Positions 25,706-35,039 of a stretch of DNA of 64,000 bases are shown here, one piece after another (the stretch's first letter is position 1; every line of letters begins with the position of its first letter). The notes under the pieces are model-generated. The model searched no databases, had not been told where the DNA came from, and saw only the letters and a program-made list of their open reading frames with translations. The stretch lies in assembly GCA_944381405.1 (NCBI GenBank), contig CALWLA010000003.1:1-64000 (forward strand), in the 5' to 3' direction. This DNA comes from an uncultured Lachnospiraceae bacterium. Its GTDB lineage: Bacteria > Bacillota > Clostridia > Lachnospirales > Lachnospiraceae. The position numbers and the translations under genes are program-made.

Positions 25706-26705
25706 AACAAGAGGACCTGAGAAAAGAGAAGCGGAAACAAAGGGCCCCCTGGTATCCGTGATCGTTCCGGTATATAACCGGGGAGAAACCGTTGGCCGCT
25801 GTCTGGACAGCATTTTGAGCCAGACCTGGCGGAATCTGGAGATCATCCTGATCAATGACGGCAGCACTGACAATACCTGGTCCGTGCTGCAGCGCTATGG
25901 ACAGCAGGACGAAAGAATCATGCTGATCAATAAGCCCAATACAGGGGTCTCCGACAGCAGGAACTTCGGCATGGAATCCGCCCATGGGGAGTATATCCAG
26001 TTTGTGGATTCCGATGACTGGCTTCCGGAAAACGCCACGGAGGAATATGTCCGGGGGATCCGGGAAAACGGCAGCGATCTGGTGATTGCGGATTATTACC
26101 GGATCCGGGGCAGGCGGATCCTGCAGAGCGGCGACATCAAGGAAGCCGGAACCTTTACCCGGACGGAATTTGCGGAAAAAATGATGCTGAACGCAGGCGA
26201 TTTTTATTATGGCGTTGTCTGGAACAAGCTGTTCCGCCGGGATCTCATTGAGGAGCACAGGCTCAGCTTTGACCAGAAGCTGGCCTGGTGCGAGGACTTT
26301 CTCTTCAACCTGGAGTATCTCCGGTATGCGAAGACCATCACGGTGCTGAAAAAGCCACTGTATTTCTATGTCAAGACCAAGGGCAGCCTGGTAAACACCA
26401 TGACCACGCCAGCCAACGTGATTCGCACAAAGCTGACCCTGTTCGAGTATTACAAGGATCTGTACCAGAGCCTGGATCTTTACGAGAAAAACCGCCTGAA
26501 GATCCAGCTGTTCCTGATCCAGGCGGCGACGGATAAAAAACGGCCCGTGGACCGGGAGACCTATGGAATGGTGTCTGAAAAATATCTGCAGGGACCGGAT
26601 CAGAAAACAAAAAGGAAGCATGAAAAAAAGAAGACAAAAAAAGAAAAAAGAGCTTCTGCCGTGAAAAACCTGAAACAAAAAAAGAAACGGGAAGGAGATG
26701 TGTAA
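25698..26705 (+). CDS. Family 2 glycosyltransferase
   Basis: 335 residues. The GT-A fold reads VSVIVPVYNRGETVGRCLDS, then ILINDGSTDNTW, and FVDSDDWLPEN with the metal-binding DxD. EDFLFNLEYLRYAK near residue 198 holds the catalytic region typical of the SpsA-like branch. The last 40 residues are nearly all Lys/Arg/Glu and probably unstructured. It presumably adds a sugar to a cell-surface glycan. Overlaps the phosphatase upstream and runs up to the ZIP gene downstream. Confidence 0.9.
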   Translation: MTETRGPEKREAETKGPLVSVIVPVYNRGETVGRCLDSILSQTWRNLEIILINDGSTDNTWSVLQRYGQQDERIMLINKPNTGVSDSRNFGMESAHGEYIQFVDSDDWLPENATEEYVRGIRENGSDLVIADYYRIRGRRILQSGDIKEAGTFTRTEFAEKMMLNAGDFYYGVVWNKLFRRDLIEEHRLSFDQKLAWCEDFLFNLEYLRYAKTITVLKKPLYFYVKTKGSLVNTMTTPANVIRTKLTLFEYYKDLYQSLDLYEKNRLKIQLFLIQAATDKKRPVDRETYGMVSEKYLQGPDQKTKRKHEKKKTKKEKRASAVKNLKQKKKREGDV

Positions 26706-26709
26706 TGCC

Positions 26710-27486
26710 ATGCAGTCAACAATGATCGGAATCCTGATTCCATTTTTGGGAACGACCCTGGGAGCGGCCTGCGTTTATTTTATGAAGGGAGAAATGAAGC
26801 CGGCGCTTCAGAAAGCCCTCCTTGGCTTTGCCTCAGGCGTCATGATCGCAGCTTCCGTCTGGTCCCTGCTGATCCCGGCAATGGACATGTCAGAGGGAAT
26901 GGGCAAGCTGGCCTTTCTGCCTGCGGCAGCAGGCTTTTTGCTGGGCATCTTTTTCCTACTGCTGTTGGACCATATCATTCCCCATATGCACATCGACCGG
27001 CAGGAGGAAGGCCCTCATGCGAACCTGAAAAAGAACACCATGCTGGTGCTGGCAGTGACCCTGCACAACATCCCGGAGGGCATGGCGGTAGGCGTTGTAT
27101 TTGCCGGATGGCTTTCCGGAAGCACGGAAATGTCCATGGCAGGCGCTTTTGCCCTGGCTCTTGGTATCGCTATCCAGAACTTCCCGGAGGGGGCCATCAT
27201 CTCCATGCCGCTGCTGTCTGAAGGACATTCGAAGCACCGGGCTTTTGGACTGGGGCTTTTGTCGGGAATCGTGGAGCCCATAGGAGCCGTCCTTACCATC
27301 CTGCTGTCCGGATTTATCGTGCCTTTACTGCCTTACCTGCTGGCCTTTGCCGCAGGAGCCATGTGCTATGTGGTGGTGGAGGAACTGATTCCGGAATCCA
27401 ACGAAGGGGCTCACAGCAACATCGGCACCATCGGTTTTGCCCTGGGCTTTGTGCTGATGATGATCCTGGATGTGGCCCTGGGATAA
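26710..27486 (+). CDS. ZIP-family divalent metal transporter
   Basis: A 258-residue membrane protein with eight predicted segments. The metal site lies in TLHNIPEGMAVGV (segment IV) and IAIQNFPEGAIIS (segment V), the HNxPEG and QNxPEG pair of bacterial ZupT/GufA-type ZIP proteins. A His-containing loop (DHIIPHMHIDRQ) precedes it. It imports zinc or a related metal. Start choice is uncertain: 26710 gives the usual N-terminus (MQSTMIGILIP); ATG 26698 adds four residues but touches the GGAG site. Confidence 0.9.
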   Translation: MQSTMIGILIPFLGTTLGAACVYFMKGEMKPALQKALLGFASGVMIAASVWSLLIPAMDMSEGMGKLAFLPAAAGFLLGIFFLLLLDHIIPHMHIDRQEEGPHANLKKNTMLVLAVTLHNIPEGMAVGVVFAGWLSGSTEMSMAGAFALALGIAIQNFPEGAIISMPLLSEGHSKHRAFGLGLLSGIVEPIGAVLTILLSGFIVPLLPYLLAFAAGAMCYVVVEELIPESNEGAHSNIGTIGFALGFVLMMILDVALG

Positions 27487-27523
27487 ATCATATAGAAAGT
27501 TTGATAAACATACGGAGGGGAAC

Positions 27524-28052
27524 ATGGATTTTTATGAAGCAATCAACCGCCGCCATATTGTTCGTGAATGGAAACAGGAGGACGTTTCAGAAGAGGCGGT
27601 GAAAAGAATCATTTCGGCTGGCCTGAAGGCACCGACAAACGATCATATGCGGAGCTGGGAGTTTATCCTGCTGCATGACCGGAAGGAAGATGTATGCATA
27701 CGCTATGCCGCGGCAGTATTCCATGCTGCTGGATGCCCCCTATGTGATCATTCCGCTGTTCAAGGCCGCGGCAGATATTTTTCATGCTGAAACGGTGAAT
27801 CGTCTGAATTCTTTTGCATCTATCTGGTGCGTGATCGAAAATATGTTTCTTGCAGCAACGGCAGAAGGGCTTGCCTGCTCCATGCGGATCCCTGTGGGAG
27901 AGGAGTGGAAACATACGGCTTCCGTGCTGGAGGTGCCGGAGGGATACATCGTGCCTTGTTACATAGGCGTTGGTTATGCTGCGGAAAAAGCGTCCGAGCT
28001 GGAACAGAACACTTTTACGGTGGAAGAAAAGCTGCACTTGGGAAAATGGTAA
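27524..28052 (+). pseudogene. Nitroreductase-family gene with out-of-frame internal deletion
   Basis: The frame from 27524 reads as a nitroreductase (MDFYEAINRRHIVREWKQED, LKAPTNDHMRSWEFILLHDR) and then loses sense after about residue 57. A second frame ending at 28052 resumes the family at KMYAYAMPRQYSMLLDAPYV and continues to an ordinary end. About 30 codons seem to be missing at the junction, near AAGGAAGATG, which is a plausible short-repeat deletion point. FMN-binding residues on both halves are kept, so a single repair would restore it. Confidence 0.75.
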
Positions 28053-28102
28053 AGAGGAACCGCTGAAGAAAAAGGATCCATCACAATATCTTTTATAAAA
28101 AA

Positions 28103-28150
28103 ATCCCTGTCTGATCCTGGAAAATCCATCCGTCAGACAGGGATCCTTTT
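28103..28150. terminator. Bidirectional terminator between nitroreductase remnant and ferredoxin
   Basis: Stem ATCCCTGTCTGA with TCAGACAGGGAT; TCCTTTT follows on the plus strand and a run of seven T on the minus strand. Confidence 0.85.
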
Positions 28151-28165
28151 ATGCTGTTTTTAAAA

Positions 28166-28336
28166 TCAAGCCTGCTCGATAGCGCCGGTGGGGCAGGTAG
28201 CCTCGCAGCTTCCGCAATCCACGCAGGTGTCTGCATCGATCACATACTTGCCGTCTCCCTCAGAGATAGCGCCAACCGGGCAGCCGTCTACGCAGCTTCC
28301 GCACATTACACAAGCGTCAGTAATTTTGTATGCCAT
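28166..28336 (-). CDS. 2[4Fe-4S] ferredoxin
   Basis: A 56-residue clostridial-type ferredoxin with two CxxCxxCxxxCP motifs: CVMCGSCVDGCP and CVDCGSCEATCP. It carries low-potential electrons in anaerobic metabolism. The minus-strand start MAYKITDACV follows a GGAGGG ribosome site. It is a single-gene unit between the bidirectional terminator and an upstream gap with no gene. Confidence 0.96.
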   Translation of the reverse strand: MAYKITDACVMCGSCVDGCPVGAISEGDGKYVIDADTCVDCGSCEATCPTGAIEQA

Positions 28337-28519
28337 GGTATTTCCCTCCTTATGTGGTAAATCATACACTAATGATGCCATTATCATACACTATTGACAA
28401 AAAATAATCAAGCTTGTACGAGGATAAGTGCATATCCGGCAGCGGTGATGAAATTTCCTTGAAAATATCCTGGATATGAGCTAAAGTAAGAGCCAAAGCG
28501 GAGAAAGGGGAAGCAGACC

Positions 28520-29029
28520 ATGAAAAAAATATTGATCGTCATTGACATGCAGAACGACTTCATCACCGGCAGCCTTGGCACCAAGGAGGCGGAAGCCATC
28601 GTGGAAAAGGTAAAGGCCAAGTGCGAAAAAGCAAAGGCCGCCGGGGAGGAGATCATCTTCACCCAAGACACCCATGGGGAGGACTATCTGGAGACCCAGG
28701 AGGGCAGGAAGCTTCCGGTGGTCCATTGCGTAGAGAACACGGAGGGTTGGGAGATTTGCCCGGAGCTTCTGCCCTATGCGGAGCTATGCGTGGAAAAACC
28801 CACCTTCGGCTCAGTGATGCTGCCCGCCATGTGTGAGGACTATGACGAGATCGAGCTGGTGGGGCTCTGCACGGACATCTGCGTGATCTCCAACGCCATG
28901 CTGCTGAAGGCCTATTATCCGGAGAAAAAGATCAGCGTGGATCCGTCCTGCTGCGCGGGGGTGACCCCGGAAAGCCATGAAAATGCGCTTAAGGCCATGC
29001 AGATGTGCCAGATCGACATGGAGGCTTAA
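28520..29029 (+). CDS. Isochorismatase-family cysteine hydrolase (nicotinamidase-like)
   Basis: 169 residues. The catalytic Asp9 is in LIVIDMQNDFITGSLG. TQDTHGEDYLETQEGRKLPV and HCVENTEGWEI match metal/substrate segments, and ELVGLCTDICVISNAML carries the nucleophilic Cys. Such enzymes hydrolyse nicotinamide or related amides. The sequence fits the small nicotinamidase-like branch, but substrate is not certain. RBS GAAAGGGG upstream. Confidence 0.87.
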   Translation: MKKILIVIDMQNDFITGSLGTKEAEAIVEKVKAKCEKAKAAGEEIIFTQDTHGEDYLETQEGRKLPVVHCVENTEGWEICPELLPYAELCVEKPTFGSVMLPAMCEDYDEIELVGLCTDICVISNAMLLKAYYPEKKISVDPSCCAGVTPESHENALKAMQMCQIDMEA

Positions 29030-29080
29030 GCTTTTGCGGCGCAGGCTTGGAAAGCATAGGAAGGGAAGAGAGAAAACGCG

Positions 29081-30073
29081 ATGATTCGAATGGGATTTAT
29101 CGGCGCGGGCGGAATCGCGCAGGAAATGGCGAAAACGGTAAGAGGCATGATCGAGGCGGGCAATCAGGAGATCTGCCTTTCCGCAGTGGCTGCCAGAGAC
29201 CCGGAGCGGGCCGGGAAATTTGCAAAGACCTACGGCTTCCAGGAAGCCTATGGCTCCTATGAGGAGATGCTCGCCGGCGGAGGAGTGGATCTTATATATA
29301 TCGCTACGCCTCACTCCCATCATTACGAGCACATTAAGCTTTGTTTGAAATACGGAAAACATGTGCTTTGCGAAAAGGCTTTTACGGCAAATGCCTCCAT
29401 GGCGGAGGAGGTCCTCGCCCAGGCAGAGCGGCAGGGAATCTTGCTTACGGAGGCCATCTGGACCAGGTATATGCCTTCCAGGGAGATGATCAGCCGGAAG
29501 CTCAAGGAAGGGGCGGTGGGAACGCCGGTGACGCTTACCGCTAATCTGTCCTATCTGATCCAGCAGAATCAGAGAATCACGGATCCGGCCCTTTGCGGCG
29601 GCGCGTTGCTGGACGTGGGAATTTATACCCTGAACTTTGCGGATATGGTCTTTGGGGATGACATCCTGAAAATGGACAGCAGCGTCATGTATTTTCCCAC
29701 CGGTGTGGATAAAAAGGAAAGCATCACGCTGCATTACCGGGACGGCCGCATGGCGGTGCTTCAGGCTGGAACGGACGGGCTCAGCGACCGGCAGGGTATC
29801 ATTTACGGGGAGGAAGGCTACCTGGTGGTGGAAAACATCAACAACCCCCAGTCCCTGACGGTGTACCGGGACAGAGGCAGCCGGGAACCTGTGGAGCGCA
29901 TTTCGGTTCCAAAGCAGATCACCGGCTACGAATATGAGGTGGAATCCTGCATCCGGGCCATCAAGGAGGGCAGAACGGAATGCCCGGAGATGCCCCATCG
30001 GGACACCCTTCGGATGCTCAGACAGATGGACAGCCTCCGGCAGGCATGGGGCATCCGGTATCCCTTTGAATAA
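29081..30073 (+). CDS. Gfo/Idh/MocA-family oxidoreductase
   Basis: 330 residues: N-terminal Rossmann domain beginning MIRMGFIGAGGIAQEMAKTV, then IYIATPHSHHYEHIKLCLKYG and LCEKAFTANASMAEE (variant of the EKP motif, Lys kept). The C-terminal alpha/beta domain has GGALLDVGIYTLNFADMVFG with the conserved D-x-G-x-Y. It probably oxidises or reduces a sugar or cyclitol with NAD(P). No sugar operon around it shows the substrate. Confidence 0.88.
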   Translation: MIRMGFIGAGGIAQEMAKTVRGMIEAGNQEICLSAVAARDPERAGKFAKTYGFQEAYGSYEEMLAGGGVDLIYIATPHSHHYEHIKLCLKYGKHVLCEKAFTANASMAEEVLAQAERQGILLTEAIWTRYMPSREMISRKLKEGAVGTPVTLTANLSYLIQQNQRITDPALCGGALLDVGIYTLNFADMVFGDDILKMDSSVMYFPTGVDKKESITLHYRDGRMAVLQAGTDGLSDRQGIIYGEEGYLVVENINNPQSLTVYRDRGSREPVERISVPKQITGYEYEVESCIRAIKEGRTECPEMPHRDTLRMLRQMDSLRQAWGIRYPFE

Positions 30074-30099
30074 AATATAAAGAATGGAGGAAAACGACG

Positions 30100-30654
30100 A
30101 TGGCAAAGGTATATGCATTTTTGGCGGACGGTTCGGAGGAAGTGGAGTGCCTGGCGGCGGTGGATGTATTGCGCCGGGCAGGCATCGAAACGGTGCTGGT
30201 ATCCGTGAAGGAGGAAAAGGAGATCTCCGGTTCCCACGGAGTCAGGATCACCTGTGACAGAACGATCGGGGAAACGGAGCTTGGGGACGCAGATGTGCTG
30301 TTTCTGCCCGGGGGCATGCCGGGTACCCTGCATCTTGCGGAATGCGGAAAGCTGATGGAGGCAGTGAAGGCCCAGAATGCAGCGGGGAAACGGCTTGCGG
30401 CGATCTGTGCGGCTCCCTCTGTTTTTGGCATGCTGGGACTTCTGCAGGGGAAAAAGGCCACCTGCTTCCCGGGCTTTGAGGATAAACTGGCCGGGGCGGA
30501 GTATACCAGGACCGGCGTGGTGACGGACGGAAATATCACCACTGCCAGAGGTCTGGGCTATGCGCTGGATCTCGGCCTGGAGCTTGCAGGCCTTCTGATC
30601 TCCAGAGAAAAGGCTGGGGAGCTGAAGGCACAGATTCAGTATGACCAGTTCTGA
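30100..30654 (+). CDS. DJ-1/PfpI-family protein
   Basis: 184 residues of the DJ-1 (YajL/ThiJ) family. FLADGSEEVECLAAVDVLRR at the start holds the conserved Glu, and AAICAAPSVFGMLG near residue 105 holds the nucleophile-elbow Cys. Members act as glyoxalase, chaperone or deglycase; which is not settled. It overlaps yaaA by 14 bases, and both are tied to oxidative or carbonyl stress in other bacteria. Confidence 0.9.
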   Translation: MAKVYAFLADGSEEVECLAAVDVLRRAGIETVLVSVKEEKEISGSHGVRITCDRTIGETELGDADVLFLPGGMPGTLHLAECGKLMEAVKAQNAAGKRLAAICAAPSVFGMLGLLQGKKATCFPGFEDKLAGAEYTRTGVVTDGNITTARGLGYALDLGLELAGLLISREKAGELKAQIQYDQF

Positions 30655-31420
30655 TCTGCGCATCATTCTGTCTCCAGCGAAAAAAATGGTGACGGACAGG
30701 GATACCTTTCCCGTGGATGGGCTTCCGGAGTTTCTTGCGGACGCAAGGCGGCTTTGGGCGCATATCCGCGGGCTTTCCTATGCAGAGGCAAAGGCCCTCT
30801 GGAACTGCAGCGACAGCCTGGCAGAGCTCAACCGGGAGCGGTTTATACATATGGATCTGGATCAGGGGCTGACCCCGGCCCTGATCGCCTATGAAGGGAT
30901 CCAGTACCAGTATCTGTCCCCCAAAACCCTGGAGGAGGACGCTCTTTCCTGGCTGTCGGAGCATCTTTATATCCTGTCCGGTTTTTATGGGATCCTGCGG
31001 CCCTTTGAGGGAGTGGCGCCCTACCGGCTGGAGATGCAGGCGGCCCTGGAGCTTGAGGGCAGCCGGAATCTATATGAATTCTGGGGAGACCGGATCTACC
31101 GCAGCCTTCTTTGGGACCGCCGGGAAAACACGGTAATTTTAAACCTGGCCTCCAGGGAATATGCAAAGGCGGTGGAGCCGTATCTGAAGCCGGAGGACCG
31201 GTTTGTGACCTGCGTCTTTGCAGAGGAACAGGATGGGAAGCTGCGGCAGAAGGCGACCCTTGCCAAAATGGCCCGGGGCGAGATGACCCGCTGGCTGGCT
31301 CAGGAGCAGGCGGACAGCCTGGAAACGGTAAAGTCCTTTACAGGTCTTGGCTTTGCCTTTTCTGAGGCCCGTTCCGACGGGCAGACGCTGGTATTCCTCC
31401 GCCCGGCAGGGAGATCCTGA
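30641..31420 (+). CDS. yaaA: Peroxide stress protein YaaA
   Basis: 259 residues of the YaaA (DUF328) family: starts LRIILSPAKKM, contains YEGIQYQYLSP, ILSGFYGILRPFEGVAPYRLEM and VILNLASREYAKAV, all family landmarks. In E. coli YaaA lowers free iron and protects from hydrogen peroxide and binds DNA. It overlaps the DJ-1-family gene. Confidence 0.92.
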   Translation: MTSSDLRIILSPAKKMVTDRDTFPVDGLPEFLADARRLWAHIRGLSYAEAKALWNCSDSLAELNRERFIHMDLDQGLTPALIAYEGIQYQYLSPKTLEEDALSWLSEHLYILSGFYGILRPFEGVAPYRLEMQAALELEGSRNLYEFWGDRIYRSLLWDRRENTVILNLASREYAKAVEPYLKPEDRFVTCVFAEEQDGKLRQKATLAKMARGEMTRWLAQEQADSLETVKSFTGLGFAFSEARSDGQTLVFLRPAGRS

Positions 31421-31493
31421 AGGACAGGGGAAAAAGGGAAAAGGAATTGCGAAAAACACGATAGGATAAAACGAAGCAAAACCGAGGTGGAGT

Positions 31494-32708
31494 ATGATAA
31501 GGGTAACAGATGCGCAGGTATATCTGACAAAGGGAAAGGGCAGGACCCTGAAGGCCGGCGGCATGTGGGTCTATGACAATGAGATCCAAAGAGTCGAGGG
31601 AGACTTTGAAAACGGAGACATCCTGGAGATTCACGATTTCGACGGCTATTTTATGGGCTATGGATTCATCAATCTGAACTCCAAGATCCGGGTGCGGCTC
31701 CTTTCCAAATGGAAGGAGGACGTGCCCTGTGAAGCGCTTTTGGAAAAACGGATCCGGAATGCCTGGGAATACCGGAAAAACGTGGTGGATACGGAGGCCT
31801 GCCGTCTGATCTTCGGGGAGGCGGACTGGCTGCCGGGCCTTGTGGTGGACAAGTTTGCCGACGTGCTGGTGGTGGAATCCCTGGCCCTTGGCATCGACCG
31901 GATGAAGCCGGAGATCCTGGCGATCCTGAAACGGGTGCTCCTGGAGGATGGAATCGCGATCCGGGGCGTCTATGAACGCAGCGATGCCCGGGTCCGGCTG
32001 AAGGAGGGCATGGAGCCCAGCAAGGGCTTTCTGGGAGAGCCCTTCGATACCAATGTGGAGATCCGGGAAAACGGCGTCCGGTATATCGTGGACGTGGCAG
32101 AGGGGCAGAAGACGGGATTTTTCCTGGACCAGAAATACAACCGGGCGGCTATCCGCAGGCTCTGTCCGGGAAAGAGGGTGCTGGACTGCTTCACCCATAC
32201 CGGCACCTTTGCCCTCAACGCAGCTCAGGCCGGTGCGGCAGAGGTGACTGCCGTGGATATTTCCGAAACGGCCATCGACCAGGCTAGGAAAAATGCAGAG
32301 CTCAACGGTCTTTCCGGTGTGATGCGGTTTTGCTGCCAGGATGTGTTTGATCTTCTGCCCAGACTGGAGGCCGCCGGGGAGCGGTTCGACGTGGTGATTT
32401 TGGATCCCCCGGCCTTTACCAAGTCCAAAGAGACGGTCAAACAGGCGGTGAAGGGATATCGGGACATCAATATGCGGGGCCTCAGGCTCGTGAAAAACGG
32501 GGGCTTTTTCGTTACCTGCTCCTGTTCCCATTTTCTGACGCCGGAGCTGATGGCGAAGACCATCCGGGAAGCGGCCAACGGTGCGGGACACCGGCGGCTC
32601 CGGCAGGTGGAATTCCGGCAGCAGGCGCCGGATCATCCGATCCTGTGGGCTGCGGATGAATCTTATTATCTGAAGTTTTATATTTTTCAGGTCTGCGATG
32701 AGCTGTAA
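31494..32708 (+). CDS. Class I SAM-dependent rRNA methyltransferase (RlmI-like)
   Basis: 404 residues. N-terminal PUA domain (about 1-75, GGMWVYDNEIQRVEGDFENG), central EEHD-like segment, then a Rossmann methyltransferase: motif I VLDCFTHTGTFALNAAQAGA, VTAVDISETAI, and motif IV VVILDPPAFTKSK. This is the RlmI/YccW arrangement, which makes m5C in 23S rRNA; the exact target nucleotide is inferred only by family. AGGTGG upstream of the ATG. Confidence 0.9.
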   Translation: MIRVTDAQVYLTKGKGRTLKAGGMWVYDNEIQRVEGDFENGDILEIHDFDGYFMGYGFINLNSKIRVRLLSKWKEDVPCEALLEKRIRNAWEYRKNVVDTEACRLIFGEADWLPGLVVDKFADVLVVESLALGIDRMKPEILAILKRVLLEDGIAIRGVYERSDARVRLKEGMEPSKGFLGEPFDTNVEIRENGVRYIVDVAEGQKTGFFLDQKYNRAAIRRLCPGKRVLDCFTHTGTFALNAAQAGAAEVTAVDISETAIDQARKNAELNGLSGVMRFCCQDVFDLLPRLEAAGERFDVVILDPPAFTKSKETVKQAVKGYRDINMRGLRLVKNGGFFVTCSCSHFLTPELMAKTIREAANGAGHRRLRQVEFRQQAPDHPILWAADESYYLKFYIFQVCDEL

Positions 32709-32725
32709 GGAGGTATAACAGGCTG

Positions 32726-33280
32726 ATGGAAGATAGAAAAGAAGCGATCAGAAAGGAAGCGGACAGGCTGCTTCCGGAGCAGATGTATTTCTGCAGGGGG
32801 AGTCTGGAGGACCTGGAGGAGATCAATGAGATCGAGCATATCTGTTTTCCGGAAAACGAGGCCTGCTCCCGGGAGCATTTCGTAAAGCGGCTCACCGTTG
32901 CGCCGGAGCATTTCCTTTTAATTAAGGAAAGAACAGCTGCGGGGCAGGAGCGCATCGTAGGCTTCGTCAACGACATCGCCACGGATCAGAAGACCATTTC
33001 CGACGAGATGTTCACGAACATCGTGGAGCACAGGCCGGAGGGCGCTTATCTCATGATCCTGGGCCTGGATGTGCGGCCGGAATACCGGCACCGGGGGTAT
33101 GCGGGGATGCTGCTGCGGCAGCTGATCGAAAATGCCAGGCAGGAGGGCCGCCGGGGCGTGGGCCTTACCTGTCACGATTTCCTGATCCCCTATTACAGCA
33201 GATTCGGGTTTCGGGATCTGGGGGTATCGGCTTCCGTCTGGGGCGGGGAAACCTGGTATGATATGCGGATCGATTTTTGA
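32726..33280 (+). CDS. GNAT-family N-acetyltransferase
   Basis: 184 residues; motif A of the acetyl-CoA site reads LGLDVRPEYRHRGYAGMLLRQL near residue 115, followed by GVGLTCHDFLIPYYSRFGF. IVGFVNDIATDQ before it is the strand carrying the substrate side. Resembles arylalkylamine-type N-acetyltransferases in length and layout; no substrate evidence. Confidence 0.87.
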   Translation: MEDRKEAIRKEADRLLPEQMYFCRGSLEDLEEINEIEHICFPENEACSREHFVKRLTVAPEHFLLIKERTAAGQERIVGFVNDIATDQKTISDEMFTNIVEHRPEGAYLMILGLDVRPEYRHRGYAGMLLRQLIENARQEGRRGVGLTCHDFLIPYYSRFGFRDLGVSASVWGGETWYDMRIDF

Positions 33281-33303
33281 TAAAAGGGGATGACGATGGA
33301 AAC

Positions 33304-34656
33304 ATGGAACTGATGACAACGAAGCTTGACAGCGATAATATACGGGGCCTGGTGCTGGGGCTTGCCCTTCCCAGCATGCTGGCCCAGTTTGTAAGCGTGC
33401 TGTACAGCATCGTAGACAGGATGTATATCGGAAATATTCCGGAGATCGGGGAGGTGGCGCTGGCAGGCGTAGGAATCTGCGGGCCCATCGTGACCATGAT
33501 CTCGGCCTTTGCCTCCCTTGTGGGCATCGGGGGAGGCCCGTTGGTCAGCATCCGGCTGGGAGCCGGAAAGAAACGCCAGGCCCAGAGGATCATGTCCAAC
33601 TGCTTCCTGCTGCTGAGCGGTATCGCGGTGATCGTGATGCTGCTGGCTTTTTTGTTCAAGGACCAGCTGCTGTGGCAGTTTGGCGCATCTGAGGCCACCT
33701 TCCCCTATGCGGACGAATATATGACCGCCTATCTTACGGGAACGGTTTTTGCCCTGCTGTCCACCGGCATGAATCAGTTCATCATCTGTCAGGGCTATTC
33801 CAAGACGGCTATGTTTTCCGTGCTGCTGGGGGCTGCCCTGAACATCGTCCTGGACCCGATCTTTATTTTCCTTCTGGGAATGGACGTTGCAGGGGCGGCG
33901 ATCGCCACGGTGCTTTCCCAGCTGGCAAGCTGTATTTTTGTGCTGGGCTTTCTGTTCAGCAAAAAACCAGAGCTTCGGATCCAGCTGGTAAAACCGCATT
34001 TTCGAATCATGCGGAACGTCTGCCTGGTAGGGATGACCCCCTTTCTGATCATCGCCTTTGACAACGTAATGCTGATCGCTCTGAACGCCATGATCACAAA
34101 GTACGGCGGCGGGCAGCAGGGAGATATGCTGCTGACCTGCAACACGATTCTCCAGTCCTTCATGCTGATCATCACCATGCCCCTTGGCGGCATTACCGGC
34201 GGGACCCAGACGATCTTGGGCTATAATTACGGCGCAAGGCGGCCGGACAAGATCCGGGAGGCGCAGAAATGGATCCTGGCCCTGAGTTTTCTGTTCTGTC
34301 TCATCATGTTCTGCCTGGCCCAGACGGTGTCCCAGTACTTCATCATGATCTTCACAAGGGACCCGGAATATGTGGAAATGACAAAGGCCATCATCCGCCT
34401 GTATACCCTGGGGATCCTTTTCTTGGCGCCTCAGTATGTGATCGTAGACGGCTTTACCGGAATGGGGGTCTATCAGTACGCCTTTGTGCTGTCGGCCTGG
34501 CGGAAGCTGATCTATTTCGCCTGCGTCTTTCTGCTTCCGGCGCTTTTCGGCGTTTCCAAGATCTTTTACTGCGAGCCGGTTTCAGATGTTCTGGGACCTC
34601 TGGTATCCATCCTGCTTTATGCCACTCTGGGACGGAAGCTGCTGAAACGGCTGTGA
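33304..34656 (+). CDS. MATE-family efflux transporter
   Basis: A 450-residue, 12-segment membrane protein with the internal two-fold symmetry of MATE pumps. LGLALPSMLAQFVSVLYSIVDRM and IGGGPLVSIRLGAGKKRQAQ in the first half have counterparts ITMPLGGITGGTQTILGYNYG in the second. It exports cationic compounds with Na+ or H+ influx. Start at 33304 chosen for the normal N-terminus; the open frame reaches back to 33277. Confidence 0.88.
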   Translation: MELMTTKLDSDNIRGLVLGLALPSMLAQFVSVLYSIVDRMYIGNIPEIGEVALAGVGICGPIVTMISAFASLVGIGGGPLVSIRLGAGKKRQAQRIMSNCFLLLSGIAVIVMLLAFLFKDQLLWQFGASEATFPYADEYMTAYLTGTVFALLSTGMNQFIICQGYSKTAMFSVLLGAALNIVLDPIFIFLLGMDVAGAAIATVLSQLASCIFVLGFLFSKKPELRIQLVKPHFRIMRNVCLVGMTPFLIIAFDNVMLIALNAMITKYGGGQQGDMLLTCNTILQSFMLIITMPLGGITGGTQTILGYNYGARRPDKIREAQKWILALSFLFCLIMFCLAQTVSQYFIMIFTRDPEYVEMTKAIIRLYTLGILFLAPQYVIVDGFTGMGVYQYAFVLSAWRKLIYFACVFLLPALFGVSKIFYCEPVSDVLGPLVSILLYATLGRKLLKRL

Positions 34657-34701
34657 ACGGTTAAAAAAATTACAGAATTGAAATATAATTCCCTGCATGA
34701 A

Positions 34702-34767
34702 AAAACTGTCCAGGAAAGAATGAACGTCTGGGAAAAGGCGTACATTTGAAACCCTGGGCAGTTTTTT
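34702..34767 (+). terminator. Terminator-like hairpin after the MATE gene
   Basis: Arms AAAACTGTCCAGG and CCCTGGGCAGTTTT with one mismatch enclose a long 35-40 base loop; six T follow. The rest of the 380-base gap to the V-ATPase promoter is AT-rich with no supported gene. Confidence 0.65.
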
Positions 34768-34976
34768 GTTAAAAAAAAGTCAATTTGAGTCGGCGGAAAA
34801 TTTCATATTTGATAAAAAAATGTCAAACCAGAGGGAGGAAAGTGATCGCTGATTAGTTTTAAGGGAGAGGAGGGAGCCGCCAGGGAACTGGGAAGAACGA
34901 AGAAAAAATGGGAAAAAGCCGGGAATTGGATTGTTCAAAATGACGATACTTTGGGCTACGCGAAAAAATTTGCACG

Positions 34977-35005
34977 TTGAAAAATACAAGGAAACCCGAT
35001 ATAAT
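34977..35005 (+). promoter_or_regulatory. Promoter of the V-ATPase operon
   Basis: TTGAAA, exactly 17 bases, TATAAT; the first start codon lies 35 bases further behind GGGGAGGG. Confidence 0.82.
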
Positions 35006-35039
35006 TGTTTGTACCAACACTGTATAGGGGAGGGCAACT

